The notes under the pieces are model-generated. The model was given only the letters and a program-made list of their open reading frames with translations. It had not been told where the DNA came from and did not search any database. This document shows positions 17,942-26,623 of a stretch of DNA of 64,000 nt, one piece after another; the first letter of the stretch is position 1; each line of letters opens with the position of its first letter. The position numbers and the translations under genes were made by a program. Source of the DNA: Treponema sp. UBA1793 (GTDB taxonomy: Bacteria > Spirochaetota > Spirochaetia > Treponematales > Treponemataceae); assembly GCA_002314445.1 (NCBI GenBank), contig DCFX01000060.1, forward strand, positions 1 through 64,000, in the 5' to 3' direction.

Positions 17942-18334
17942 CTATTTACGTTTCAAAATGATTCCTGCTGCGGCAATGCACCAGCCGATGATAATCATAT
18001 AAAAACCAGTTCCGAGAAATTTTCCCGCAAGCTTGATACCAACATCGCTCGTATTGAAAAAACAGTATAAACCGCCCGCAACTGTAACGATCAGGGCGAT
18101 TATTTTATACAGCGAATTGTTCGGAATAAACTGAACGGCAACACCCGCGACAGCTCCGATGAAAACGAGCAGAACGGCAATTTTCATGATGGAATCACCT
18201 TTTCCTACAAGGTTAAATCCATTCATAGTGATGTTTCCGCCGAACGCGCTGAAAATCGGAAGCATAAAACCGATTGCGGTTACTGCCATACCTATTGCAT
18301 ACACATAGTTCAAGGGTGAACTTTTCTTTGCCAT
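17942..18334 (-). CDS. Small four-helix membrane protein, unknown function
   Basis: A 130-residue protein with four predicted membrane helices (about 9-30, 48-70, 75-93 and 104-127), short loops and a basic C-terminus (ILKRK). I do not recognise a named family. It starts with a good ribosome-binding sequence (AAAGGAGTG) and is followed by an intrinsic terminator. It lies about 80 bases downstream of the CrtI-like oxidoreductase gene on the same strand, which may or may not share its promoter. Confidence 0.65.
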   Translation of the reverse strand: MAKKSSPLNYVYAIGMAVTAIGFMLPIFSAFGGNITMNGFNLVGKGDSIMKIAVLLVFIGAVAGVAVQFIPNNSLYKIIALIVTVAGGLYCFFNTSDVGIKLAGKFLGTGFYMIIIGWCIAAAGIILKRK

Positions 18335-18416
18335 AAAAACACTCCTTTTGCAAACGGAGTTTGATATTCCATTTGCTTTATTATTCTATCATGCGGGCTC
18401 TGTCTTGTCCATTTTG

Positions 18417-19910
18417 TTAATAACCGGGCGCGATGAATTCTGTCTTTGTGTCTCTGCAAAGCACCTGCGCAGTTCGTCTTCCTGCCCATACTGCGATTGG
18501 AAGCCCGCCCGGCATCATTGAACGTTCGCCGGCAAAATAGACGCCGGCAATTGTCTGCGACTTTGCAGGAAGTGTAAATGACGGTTCGCCCGGTCTCCAT
18601 ACGCTCATCCAGCTTCCTTCAAAGCTGCCTGTGTATCGCTCATAAGTACAGGGCGTAGCAATGTCGGTTACTTCTATATTTCCTTTTATTTCGGGAATGC
18701 ATTTTTCGAGCATGGAAATAAAACGCTGCATGAGTTCCTCTTTCTGCTCCCTGTATGATCCGTCTGCCTTGCGGGCCTTCCACCAGTCATAGCTTGAACC
18801 GAGCAGGAGGCATGTGAGTGTCGTGCATCCTGCCGGAGCGTATCCTTTATAATCTGCATAATTATTAATTCTGATTTCATTGAACGATAGTCCGCCGGCT
18901 TCAAACGGTGTGTCAAGGGGAATCACCGGTGCGCGCGGATAGTTTGACAGGTCAGCCCGTATTCCCATGCACAGGAACATATTTTGTTCGGAAACAATGG
19001 TTCTGCGCATTTTATTAACCCATTTTTCATCGAGAGGGGGACTGAACAGCGTATCAACAGCCTGCCGCGTATCCTGTGTTATTATTATTTTGTCGGCAGG
19101 AATGAATGTGCCGTCAGCAGTAACGCCCTTTGAGGAATTATTTTCGACCTCAATTTTGTCAACTTTTGTGCGGAACCGGATTTTACCGCCGAGTGACGTG
19201 AACGTGTCTGCCATGTTCTGCGCCATGCGGAGCGAACCGCCTTCCGGATATCCGCAGTCGCCGGAAGCGAACGACGCGAGCGTATAGATTAACGACAGCG
19301 CATTATAACGGGAACCGATGGCTGAATGCAGCAGGTGCTGTATGCCGGTATTTCTGAATTGCGACACATAGTCTGCATATGATTGTTTAGTCAATGCGGA
19401 AAAACGTAAACCCGCAGGTGCCATTGCGCACAGCTCTCCCAGGGAAGGACGCGTGTGACGTTTCGTCTTTAGTCCGGAAATATCGCCTACAGGAAGATGC
19501 ACATGCGTAAAACTTCTGATGTCGCTGCATAATTTTTTTACGGCTTTTTTATCTTCCGGGGAAACAGTAATAAAATGCTGTTCGAGTTTATTAACGTCCC
19601 TGTACAGATGTATGCGTTTATCTCCGTCAATGAGCGTGTATACAGGGTCTCTGTTGTAAACAGGATTGTTATCTTTTAGGGCGCCAACTTCATGCCAGAT
19701 GCGGTTAAGCGCAAGTTTGGGAGATGAACCGGTAAGCCAGTGCATGCCGCCTTCAAAAAAATAACCTTTACGGGACCAGCTTGTAGAAAGCCCCCCGGGA
19801 ATAGTGTGCTGTTCGAGAATCGTAACAGTAAATCCGGAGCGCTGAAGATATATTCCTGCGGTAAGGCCTGCAACGCCGGCACCGATGATAATAACGTTCT
19901 TGCTGTTCAT
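18417..19910 (-). CDS. CrtI/carotenoid isomerase-like FAD-dependent oxidoreductase
   Basis: A 497-residue flavoprotein of the phytoene desaturase / all-trans-retinol saturase superfamily. The FAD-binding Rossmann motif (IIGAGVAGLTAGIYL, residues 5-19) is followed by EQHTIPGG, and the C-terminal FAD-binding signature (VYFAGERSMMPGGLPIAVWAG) is intact. No carotenoid synthesis genes are nearby, so the substrate may be another polyprenoid or lipid; this cannot be settled from sequence. No Shine-Dalgarno is present, and a TGC-TATACT extended -10 lies 6 bases before the ATG. Confidence 0.85.
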   Translation of the reverse strand: MNSKNVIIIGAGVAGLTAGIYLQRSGFTVTILEQHTIPGGLSTSWSRKGYFFEGGMHWLTGSSPKLALNRIWHEVGALKDNNPVYNRDPVYTLIDGDKRIHLYRDVNKLEQHFITVSPEDKKAVKKLCSDIRSFTHVHLPVGDISGLKTKRHTRPSLGELCAMAPAGLRFSALTKQSYADYVSQFRNTGIQHLLHSAIGSRYNALSLIYTLASFASGDCGYPEGGSLRMAQNMADTFTSLGGKIRFRTKVDKIEVENNSSKGVTADGTFIPADKIIITQDTRQAVDTLFSPPLDEKWVNKMRRTIVSEQNMFLCMGIRADLSNYPRAPVIPLDTPFEAGGLSFNEIRINNYADYKGYAPAGCTTLTCLLLGSSYDWWKARKADGSYREQKEELMQRFISMLEKCIPEIKGNIEVTDIATPCTYERYTGSFEGSWMSVWRPGEPSFTLPAKSQTIAGVYFAGERSMMPGGLPIAVWAGRRTAQVLCRDTKTEFIAPGY

Positions 19911-19916
19911 GAAAAG

Positions 19917-19940
19917 AGTATAGCAGGACGGTGCCTTGTC
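19917..19940 (-). promoter_or_regulatory. Promoter of CrtI-like gene, predicted leaderless
   Basis: Reading the minus strand: TTGTCG, 17 bases, then TATACT preceded by TGC (extended -10), then 6 bases and the ATG at 19910. The transcription start would coincide with the start codon. Confidence 0.6.
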
Positions 19941-19955
19941 GACAACCCGTCCTGC
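19923..19955. repeat. Perfect 9-bp inverted repeat between barrel gene and CrtI-like gene
   Basis: GCAGGACGG (19923-19931) and CCGTCCTGC (19947-19955) pair around a 15-base loop. It begins 11 bases beyond the barrel gene stop and overlaps the spacer and -35 of the next promoter. There is no U-tract, so it could be a terminator variant, an mRNA 3' stabiliser or an operator. Confidence 0.5.
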
Positions 19956-19966
19956 AGGGGAGTTAG

Positions 19967-21322
19967 TTAGAATTTGCCTCCGCCGAGCGTCGCGGAAAGT
20001 TTTACCGCAATGTTGGGGGAGCTGTCAAAAGATGACCATACGACATACGGGCCTGCGCCGAGTTTTATTTCATTAAGGGGAGAATAATAAAGCATGGCAA
20101 AGGCCGTCAGCATATCCGCTCCGAAATTTACATTGCCGTACACAGATGCGGTAAGATCGGTTGTGAACACTTTTGCAAACGATATGAGCCCTGCAATATT
20201 ATGACCATGAGTTGTCTTATCCCAGGAGTCCTCGTCGTTGCCGTCGTAATAATACTGTCCGGCGAATGTAATTTGAGGTTCCTTCCATGTGTACGAACAT
20301 CCTGCCGTTGCCTGCCAGATACTGCTTTTATTGTCCCAGCTTTCGCTGTTAGACCAGGCGGTATCCGTTCCGTATGCCCAGACGCATTCTGCGAATGTGT
20401 TTATCTTGCTGAACAGCGTTCCCGATGCAGTCAGCACTCCTTTCGGTGCGTGAGCATATTTGTAAAATGCACCGATGCCCAGTTCCCAGTCATCCAGTAC
20501 GATGTCCCCCTTTGCTGCAAATGCCGTATCGCTTGCCAGCGTATACGCATCTGTTGTGCTTGTATTGCTGCTAATAGTGAATAAAGAGGAATCCGGAATC
20601 ATGTATACCCAGATGCAGTTCTGCGAGCCGCTGAACACAATCTGCGTACGAAGAGCAAGCGGCCCTTCAACCTGTTCGTCTGTATCTTCCGGATCAATAG
20701 CACTCAGATTGACAATGTTGCTTGACGGGCTGAAGAAATATCCTGTTCCCCAGGTAATTGTCTGTTTTCCGAACCGGAAATATGCTGTATTGCCTATGCC
20801 GAAATCTGTAAAAAGTTCTTTTACATAAAAGAGATTTTCCAGTGTTTCCTGAGCATTGCCGGAAATTTCGTTAAGTGTCGCGTTTTGTTCAGTAATATAA
20901 GGGAAATGAATGCCTCCCTTGAAGTACATGCGCAGGTTTTCCGACGGACGGGCATCTATGGTAAAGAGCGCATCCGCAAGAGGGGAGAGTACCGTGTTCT
21001 TTACAGATTTCTCAAAGCTCGTATCTTTGTTGAACCAGGTAAACGTTGTAAGCGACATATCGAACTGACCGCCGATTTTTATGCTGCCAGTCTGGAATAA
21101 TGTTCCGTGTGCGAGATCTGTTTTTGGAGCATTTTGTTCCGCTGCGGCATTTGCCGTACTACCGGAAATCATATTGTCGTCCGATGCTGCTGCTGCCGGT
21201 TGTGCAGTCGAGTCCACAATTGTATTGTCGTCGAACAGATTGTCGTCTTCTGCAAAAACTGCTGATGACGCGGCAAAAACAGTAATTATTGTTATGGCCG
21301 CAAACTGTATAATCTTTTTCAT
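19967..21322 (-). CDS. Predicted outer-membrane beta-barrel protein
   Basis: A 451-residue protein with a clear signal peptide (MKKIIQ, hydrophobic core, cleavage near AVFA|ED at about 24). A disordered acidic, Ala-rich segment (25-75) contains EDDNLFDDNTIVDS. The rest alternates short polar turns with amphipathic, aromatic-rich strands (for example FRFGKQTITWGTGYFF, LSATLGGGKF at the end), consistent with an outer-membrane barrel. It ends a five-gene operon behind a LolA-like protein and an FtsX/LolCDE-type transporter (4-base gap to the LolA-like gene). I infer it is the outer-membrane part of that pathway; homologous families in treponemes are poorly characterised. Confidence 0.72.
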   Translation of the reverse strand: MKKIIQFAAITIITVFAASSAVFAEDDNLFDDNTIVDSTAQPAAAASDDNMISGSTANAAAEQNAPKTDLAHGTLFQTGSIKIGGQFDMSLTTFTWFNKDTSFEKSVKNTVLSPLADALFTIDARPSENLRMYFKGGIHFPYITEQNATLNEISGNAQETLENLFYVKELFTDFGIGNTAYFRFGKQTITWGTGYFFSPSSNIVNLSAIDPEDTDEQVEGPLALRTQIVFSGSQNCIWVYMIPDSSLFTISSNTSTTDAYTLASDTAFAAKGDIVLDDWELGIGAFYKYAHAPKGVLTASGTLFSKINTFAECVWAYGTDTAWSNSESWDNKSSIWQATAGCSYTWKEPQITFAGQYYYDGNDEDSWDKTTHGHNIAGLISFAKVFTTDLTASVYGNVNFGADMLTAFAMLYYSPLNEIKLGAGPYVVWSSFDSSPNIAVKLSATLGGGKF

Positions 21323-21326
21323 AGCG

Positions 21327-22109
21327 TTAGTTTAATCCTTCAAGATATGCTTTTGTGAAAATCCTGTCGGGCAGTTTATCAAATGTTAAATCCGAAACTA
21401 CCTGCTGTGTCTGTTCGCCGGGGTTAAGCTCGTTGCGGAGAATTGCCTGTGTCGCGACATACCCCTGCGGAACTTTTGTGTACTTTGGCATCAGTATTTT
21501 TCGCATGAGCCGTCCGGAACCGCTGAAATTTTCCTGTTTCAATACAAGGGGAATGTCCTTGCGTATGTAATACGTCGTCTTTATGTAAGATGGTTCTGTC
21601 GTAATGGCATGAAGCGTGATGACGTACACGTCGTAACTGCCGAGTTTCTCCTCTGAAAAACCTGTGACTTCATAATTTTTCCGCCACTTGGATTTCCCCT
21701 TTTTCATGTCGTCGACTTTGACGTCTGAATCACCGAGTGCATCTTTGAGAGAGGTGTGTGTGAATTTTCTTCCGATGGGATCGTATGACCAGATATTGTC
21801 GCCGTCGCGGAGCCAGCCGTTGCCTTTATCAGCTTCAGGAAACAGCTGTACCATCGTGAACTGATCTGAATCGATTCGCTCGAACATTTTGTACTGCATA
21901 TTTTCTTTCGGTTTGCCGGGTTTTTCAACAACAAGCGAAACTGTTGCCGAATAGTCTCCCTGATATGCAAGAATATCTTCTGTCGATTCCATAATGGTAA
22001 ACGCTTTTTCGCTTATGTCCTTTGCGACAGGTACGTCTGCGCTGTCTGCAAAAAGAGGCAGTGCGAAAAATCCGCATGCTGCAAACAGAATTGTTTTATT
22101 AATTTTCAT
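21327..22109 (-). CDS. Outer membrane lipoprotein-sorting (LolA-like) periplasmic protein
   Basis: A 260-residue secreted protein: signal peptide ending near LPLFA|DS (about 21), then a LolA/DUF4292-like half-barrel domain with landmarks YSATVSLVVEKPGK, GNGWLRDGDNIWSYDP and TKVPQGYVATQAILRNEL. Proteins of this group usually carry lipoproteins or lipids across the periplasm beside MacB/LolCDE-type permeases, as here. It is encoded between the second FtsX permease (10 bases) and the barrel gene (4 bases). It is not a canonical LolA; cargo is unknown. Confidence 0.82.
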   Translation of the reverse strand: MKINKTILFAACGFFALPLFADSADVPVAKDISEKAFTIMESTEDILAYQGDYSATVSLVVEKPGKPKENMQYKMFERIDSDQFTMVQLFPEADKGNGWLRDGDNIWSYDPIGRKFTHTSLKDALGDSDVKVDDMKKGKSKWRKNYEVTGFSEEKLGSYDVYVITLHAITTEPSYIKTTYYIRKDIPLVLKQENFSGSGRLMRKILMPKYTKVPQGYVATQAILRNELNPGEQTQQVVSDLTFDKLPDRIFTKAYLEGLN

Positions 22110-22119
22110 AAATTCTCCT

Positions 22120-23457
22120 TTACTTTACAGTCCGCAGCGCCGTAGCCGGACTGATTGTTGATGCTTTTTTTGCGGTACTGTGTACGGCAAAAAGGGTAAG
22201 TACAATCATCAGAATATACTGACCGATGATTGAAACCGGCGAAAGAACAAATGTCGCATGTCCGTTATTCAGGAAGAATGACATTGTATCACTGTTAAAA
22301 TGAAACAGGCCGAATATTACCATTCCTATAATACCAAGGACAAATCCTGCAAGCGCTCCGCCAAGGGAAAGAACAAGAGCTTCCGTAGTGAATACCATGC
22401 CGGTGTCTTTTCCCGTCATTCCGAGCGCGCGCATTGTACCTATTTCGCGGATACGTTCGTAGAGAATCATACGGTATGTGTTTGAAATACCGACCATGAC
22501 GATAATAAGAATGACAAGCAGTATAACCAGAGTAACGATATGAACAACCGAAAGTATCTGATTAAGCTGCGGAAGTATATCGTTAAGAGACAGCACTGTA
22601 TATTTAGTACCCTTCCATTCGGAGTTTTTGAGCTGCTTTCGTATTGCAACGCTCGGGTTCTGCGGATTTGCTTTAAAAGCTTCCATTCTGCTTGTAACCG
22701 GATTACCGTCATTGCGGATAAGCTGTTCTATGCGTGCAGCAACGTTGTTCTGCTGTTTTCTGTCTGCAAGAACAATTGCAAATGTATCGTATGCATTTTC
22801 CGGCATTTCAAGCAGTTCGTTAAGGGTATCCTGCCGTACATATGCAGACATGCTGCTCATAAGACCTGCATCCTTGATAATTGCAACAAGTGTGAATTCT
22901 CCGACGGTATTCTGTCCGTTCATTGTCTGGGTCGTATAAAGCACAGAATCGCCTACCTGCATATTGAGAGAATCAGCTGTCTTTTTGCTCAGTACAAGAG
23001 CACCTTTTTGTGACAGATTCTTTAAATCTCCGGACAGTACCTGAAATGAGCTTACAAGGTGAGTTTCTTCATCAAAATTGCGTCCCATCAGAGATACGAT
23101 AACGCGCTTGGCATTAAAGAGCAGCTGTCCGCTTGAGCTTGTGTACTGTGAAGCGTAACTGTATTTTATGTTATTCTTCTCAAGAAGCGAACGGATATAG
23201 ACAGGGTCGCGGATAACTGTTATGAGCTTTCCTTTTGAATCCTTATCAGTTGCAGGTCCGCGTTCCGAGCCCTGAATGAATACTGTTCCTCCGATAAGCT
23301 GCGTTATCTGGTTTTCGAGATTTCCCAGAGCGCCCGTTGCAAGACCGTCGATTGCGGTGACTACGAAAAAACCGAACCCTATGGCAACAGCAAGCATGAC
23401 GCTTCGCCGTTTCTGCCTGGAAAGATTCCGCAGTGCAAGTTGTATTATTTCTTTCAT
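22120..23457 (-). CDS. FtsX/LolE-type ABC transporter permease
   Basis: About 445 residues with one N-terminal membrane helix (about 20-40), a large periplasmic MacB-PCD-like domain and three C-terminal helices in an FtsX domain (about 310-440; RIREIGTMRALGMTGKD is the coupling-helix signature). The ATG at 23457 follows the preceding stop by one base and has GGTGA upstream; longer starts overlap that gene. It pairs with the other permease and the ATPase as a LolCDE-like mechanotransmission transporter acting on substrates at the outer leaflet of the inner membrane. Confidence 0.88.
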   Translation of the reverse strand: MKEIIQLALRNLSRQKRRSVMLAVAIGFGFFVVTAIDGLATGALGNLENQITQLIGGTVFIQGSERGPATDKDSKGKLITVIRDPVYIRSLLEKNNIKYSYASQYTSSSGQLLFNAKRVIVSLMGRNFDEETHLVSSFQVLSGDLKNLSQKGALVLSKKTADSLNMQVGDSVLYTTQTMNGQNTVGEFTLVAIIKDAGLMSSMSAYVRQDTLNELLEMPENAYDTFAIVLADRKQQNNVAARIEQLIRNDGNPVTSRMEAFKANPQNPSVAIRKQLKNSEWKGTKYTVLSLNDILPQLNQILSVVHIVTLVILLVILIIVMVGISNTYRMILYERIREIGTMRALGMTGKDTGMVFTTEALVLSLGGALAGFVLGIIGMVIFGLFHFNSDTMSFFLNNGHATFVLSPVSIIGQYILMIVLTLFAVHSTAKKASTISPATALRTVK

Positions 23458-23458
23458 T

Positions 23459-24973
23459 TTATTCACCATCCTTGGAAAGCGCTTTGAGAGGCGTAATTTT
23501 GAGCGCAGCCGATAAAGGATATATGTTTGCAAGCACACTGCCTGTGGTAATTAGCAGTATTGTTCCGAGTATATTTTTTACAGTCGGGATGAATGCGATA
23601 AGACCGCCGCCGAGTATAAGCTTTACCGTATCATTGTCAATTGCGATTTTAAAACTATTAATAATCAGCATGCAGATAATTGCGATTATCGATCCGATGA
23701 CCGATGAAAAAGCCCCGATGAATACAGACTCGTTGAAGAACAGCCTGCGGATGAAATTCTTTTCAGCTCCGAGTGCCCTCATCGTGCCGATTTCCGAAGT
23801 CCGCTCAATGACAGAGACTGTCATTGTATTCATGATTATTATGAATACAACTATTGCAAGTATCACGACAAGCGCAGTAAATATTCCGCTTATGCCGTCT
23901 ACTGAGGAAGTAAACGTTGCCGATGCATTTTTCCAGTTTAAAGCACGTGCATGTATTTTGTTTGCGGTAAACATATTGTTAAGTTCTTTTACTGTTTTTT
24001 TGTCGTTTAAACTATTGTCGAGTTTCAGTATGATAAAATTCCACGCGCCATCGTCGGTTTTGTTAAGCTTGTCGCGCAAAGTCGTATCTCCGAGAATATT
24101 ATTAAAGTTTTCCTTTCCTTTTCCAAGCACTCCGCTGTCCGATGCAATCATTGTATCGCTTCCTCCGAACAAATCATCTTCGGAGCTGTCTGCGATTGTT
24201 GTATCTACAGAAGAGGGGAGTGACTGTGCAAAAGTCGCTCCGTACGTAAGGTCTGCAAAAGCACGTGCGAATGACGGATTGCAGTAGACAAGAGGATACA
24301 TTGCGGAATGTTCTTCCGGCTGCGTATAAAATCCGCATATTTTTGCTTCCCGTACGATGCTCTGAGCTCCGTAACCGGCAAGGAGGATTGTATCGCCGAC
24401 GTTCAGGTTTGTTTTGTAATACTTATAGTACTTATCCCTGAGCCGTGAATCTATAAGAAGCGTGTTTTCATTTTTGTCAGGATACGTACCTTCCGAAATG
24501 TGCTGGCCGGGAAACATTTTGAAATAGGTGTCGTTTTCCCCGGCGAACAGAAAACAGGTCGGCATACTGCCTGAATCTCCTTCCATATCAAAATCTGCTT
24601 CGTCACCCTTCATAAGCATGGCTTTTGCGGAAATGAGCTTTGTCTCACTTTTTACACCTTTAAGGGATTTTACCTGTTCTTCGATTGCATTAATATCCTC
24701 CAGCGCGGGAATCTGCTGAATGTCTCCGAGAGAGGACATGTTTGAAATTCCGAACATATCCATTTTTGTATTTTCCGGCGCAGGTGCGGAAATGACAATG
24801 TCACCTGTATAATGGGCGCGGAAATCGAGTTCAAGCCCCCTGTTTACCGATTCGAGAAATCCGTTTCCGAGTTCTACGATTGCAGTACCAAGAATGATGA
24901 ACATACCGATGATGATTGATTTTGCCCTGTGTTCCTTGATGTTGCGGAACGCGAGGCGTAGTGTAACATTCAT
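23459..24973 (-). CDS. FtsX/LolC-type ABC transporter permease with acidic periplasmic insert
   Basis: A 504-residue permease: N-terminal helix (about 17-38), periplasmic domain of about 310 residues, and FtsX domain with three helices (RTSEIGTMRALGAEKNF coupling motif). The periplasmic domain carries an acidic, probably disordered insert at about 258-282 with SSEDDLFGGSDTMIASDS, similar to a segment in the barrel protein of the same operon. The start ATG overlaps the ATPase stop by one base. Works with the ATPase at 24973-25818. Confidence 0.88.
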   Translation of the reverse strand: MNVTLRLAFRNIKEHRAKSIIIGMFIILGTAIVELGNGFLESVNRGLELDFRAHYTGDIVISAPAPENTKMDMFGISNMSSLGDIQQIPALEDINAIEEQVKSLKGVKSETKLISAKAMLMKGDEADFDMEGDSGSMPTCFLFAGENDTYFKMFPGQHISEGTYPDKNENTLLIDSRLRDKYYKYYKTNLNVGDTILLAGYGAQSIVREAKICGFYTQPEEHSAMYPLVYCNPSFARAFADLTYGATFAQSLPSSVDTTIADSSEDDLFGGSDTMIASDSGVLGKGKENFNNILGDTTLRDKLNKTDDGAWNFIILKLDNSLNDKKTVKELNNMFTANKIHARALNWKNASATFTSSVDGISGIFTALVVILAIVVFIIIMNTMTVSVIERTSEIGTMRALGAEKNFIRRLFFNESVFIGAFSSVIGSIIAIICMLIINSFKIAIDNDTVKLILGGGLIAFIPTVKNILGTILLITTGSVLANIYPLSAALKITPLKALSKDGE

Positions 24974-25818
24974 TACTGCACCTCCGCCAGTCCGTATGAG
25001 TCGGAACCGGTTTTGTGCTCGTCTTTTGTAATTTCGCCGTCAAGCAGGTGAATAACGTGGTCGCACATATTGACAATGCGTGTATCGTGTGTGGAAAAAA
25101 TAAAAGTTGTCTGGAGTTCAGAATCCCTGTTAAGGTTTTTCATAAGCGAAAGAATCTGTCCGCTGTTCTTTGAATCGAGGTTTGCAGTGGGTTCATCAGC
25201 GAGGATAACAGGCGCTTTTGTGACAAGGGCACGTGCAATAGCGACACGCTGCCGCTGTCCACCGCTTAATTCCGAGGGTTTATGTTTTTTCCAGTCGGTG
25301 AGACCGACTTTTTCAATCAGATAGTCAATCCATTCCTCTTTCTGTTCTTTTGAGAAAGAATCGACAGGGCTTTCGGAGTCTCCTTTCTTGCCAATCAGAA
25401 CGGGAAATTCGATATTCTCGTATACGTTAAGTACGGGGATAAGATTGAATGTCTGGAAAATGAAGCCCAAGTGTGAACGCCGCAATCCTGTAATACGGTT
25501 GTCGAGCTTTGCCGGTAATGTCGTTTTTACCTTTTTTTTGCCGTTTCCGGTGTTTTCCCATCGTCCCGTATCTGTCTGGGTTTCTTCCAGATTGATTCCG
25601 TTATAAACGTCAGTTCCGTCAATTATTATTGAACCGGCGGACGGTACGTCAATGAGTCCTGTCATATTGAGAATTGTCGATTTTCCCGAACCTGAAGGTC
25701 CTGAAATTGCTGCGAATTCACCTTTTTCGACAGAAAACGTTGCGCCGTTTACTGCAACCACCTGCTGCTTACCGAGCGGGTATACTTTGCGCACATTGCT
25801 GAATGTTACGACTGCCAT
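24973..25818 (-). CDS. LolD/MacB-type ABC transporter ATP-binding protein
   Basis: A 281-residue ATPase with Walker A GPSGSGKST, Q-loop GFIFQTFNLIPVLNV, signature LSGGQRQRVAIARAL, Walker B VILADEPTANLD and H-loop FSTHD. Compared with LolD (about 230 residues) there is an insert of about 30 charged residues between Walker A and the Q-loop (near 75-105) and a longer C-terminal tail. First gene of the five-gene envelope operon, with an AGGAG-like ribosome-binding site. Confidence 0.92.
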   Translation of the reverse strand: MAVVTFSNVRKVYPLGKQQVVAVNGATFSVEKGEFAAISGPSGSGKSTILNMTGLIDVPSAGSIIIDGTDVYNGINLEETQTDTGRWENTGNGKKKVKTTLPAKLDNRITGLRRSHLGFIFQTFNLIPVLNVYENIEFPVLIGKKGDSESPVDSFSKEQKEEWIDYLIEKVGLTDWKKHKPSELSGGQRQRVAIARALVTKAPVILADEPTANLDSKNSGQILSLMKNLNRDSELQTTFIFSTHDTRIVNMCDHVIHLLDGEITKDEHKTGSDSYGLAEVQ

Positions 25819-25939
25819 ACAAACTCCTCTAAATAGTAAATAATTTTCTGTGCATATTACATGCTGTGTAAATGATTCTTACGGAAATAAGGATCAATAT
25901 GAAATTTAATCATTCATTCCGCAAAAATTTATTAAAATT

Positions 25940-26239
25940 CTATAAAAAATCCGCAGGGTTAATTTCGTGTCCTTCTGCTGAGCAGAAATGAATAAACCGC
26001 CTGATGATGAACAGGAGCGGTGTTGTGATTCCCAGCACAGCCAATTCCCACGGGCTTCCGTAACGGTCAATTTTCATTGCAAAATTAAAATGAACCGGTA
26101 CTTTTTCTGGCAGTCTCCGGCATACATAAAAAAGTACTACAGCCTGTACTATTGAAAGAATTGTGAAAACCAGCCAGAACACTGACAATTTGTGTTCTTT
26201 CTTTTCTTCATCTTCCGAAATTTGTTTTATCATCTCCAT
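25940..26239 (-). CDS. Small DUF1648 (SdpI N-terminal-like) membrane protein
   Basis: About 99 residues with a charged N-terminus and two membrane helices, joined by the DUF1648 signature LPEKVPVHFNFAMKIDRYG. In SdpI this domain is followed by several more helices, which are missing here, so this is a short or reduced member. It overlaps the end of an SdpR-like repressor gene; the sdpR-sdpI pairing in Bacillus controls immunity to a toxin. The start is uncertain: GTG 26254, ATG 26239 (AGGA 4 bases upstream) and ATG 26233 are all possible. Confidence 0.65.
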   Translation of the reverse strand: MEMIKQISEDEEKKEHKLSVFWLVFTILSIVQAVVLFYVCRRLPEKVPVHFNFAMKIDRYGSPWELAVLGITTPLLFIIRRFIHFCSAEGHEINPADFL

Positions 26240-26531
26240 CTTTTCCTGTTTCACTGTTCAATGTTTGTTCATGTTCGTTATTTGTCATTTTAGCGACAAA
26301 CTCAATGAATTCCTGCCATACCGTCATGTTCAGCGTATAGATGCGCCGCTGCCCGTCCTTCTCATAATCGATGAGACCTGCTTCCTGCAGAATCTCAAGG
26401 TGATGACTTATGGACGGTTTACTTATGCTGAAGCAGTCAGCAATTTCACCTGCGGTCATTGATGTCTTTTTGAGCATTCCCAGTATCTGCCGCCGGGTTT
26501 TATCGGCGACCGCTGTCCATATATCCGCCAT
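26208..26531 (-). CDS. ArsR-family repressor, SdpR-like
   Basis: About 107 residues with an ArsR winged helix-turn-helix beginning at the N-terminus (ADIWTAVADKTRRQILGML, AGEIADCFSISKPSISHHLEIL), the arrangement of SdpR-type autorepressors, with no metal-binding cysteine pair. The ATG at 26531 has AGG 7 bases upstream, while longer frames run into the promoter. A 7-6-7 palindrome at 26550-26569 lies in its promoter and is its probable operator. It overlaps the SdpI-like gene. Confidence 0.85.
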   Translation of the reverse strand: MADIWTAVADKTRRQILGMLKKTSMTAGEIADCFSISKPSISHHLEILQEAGLIDYEKDGQRRIYTLNMTVWQEFIEFVAKMTNNEHEQTLNSETGKDGDDKTNFGR

Positions 26532-26549
26532 ATCACGCCTTTCATATAT

Positions 26550-26569
26550 ATTTAGATAAACTTCTAAAT
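26550..26569. promoter_or_regulatory. Inverted repeat ATTTAGA-N6-TCTAAAT, probable SdpR-like operator
   Basis: A perfect 7-bp inverted repeat 18 bases upstream of the ArsR-type gene start codon, within an AT-rich promoter region. ArsR/SdpR repressors bind such dyads to autoregulate; binding here is inferred. Confidence 0.6.
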
Positions 26570-26623
26570 ATAATATAATCTTTAACATGCAAAAAAGTCA
26601 ACCGGAGTAAAATGTGAACTCTT

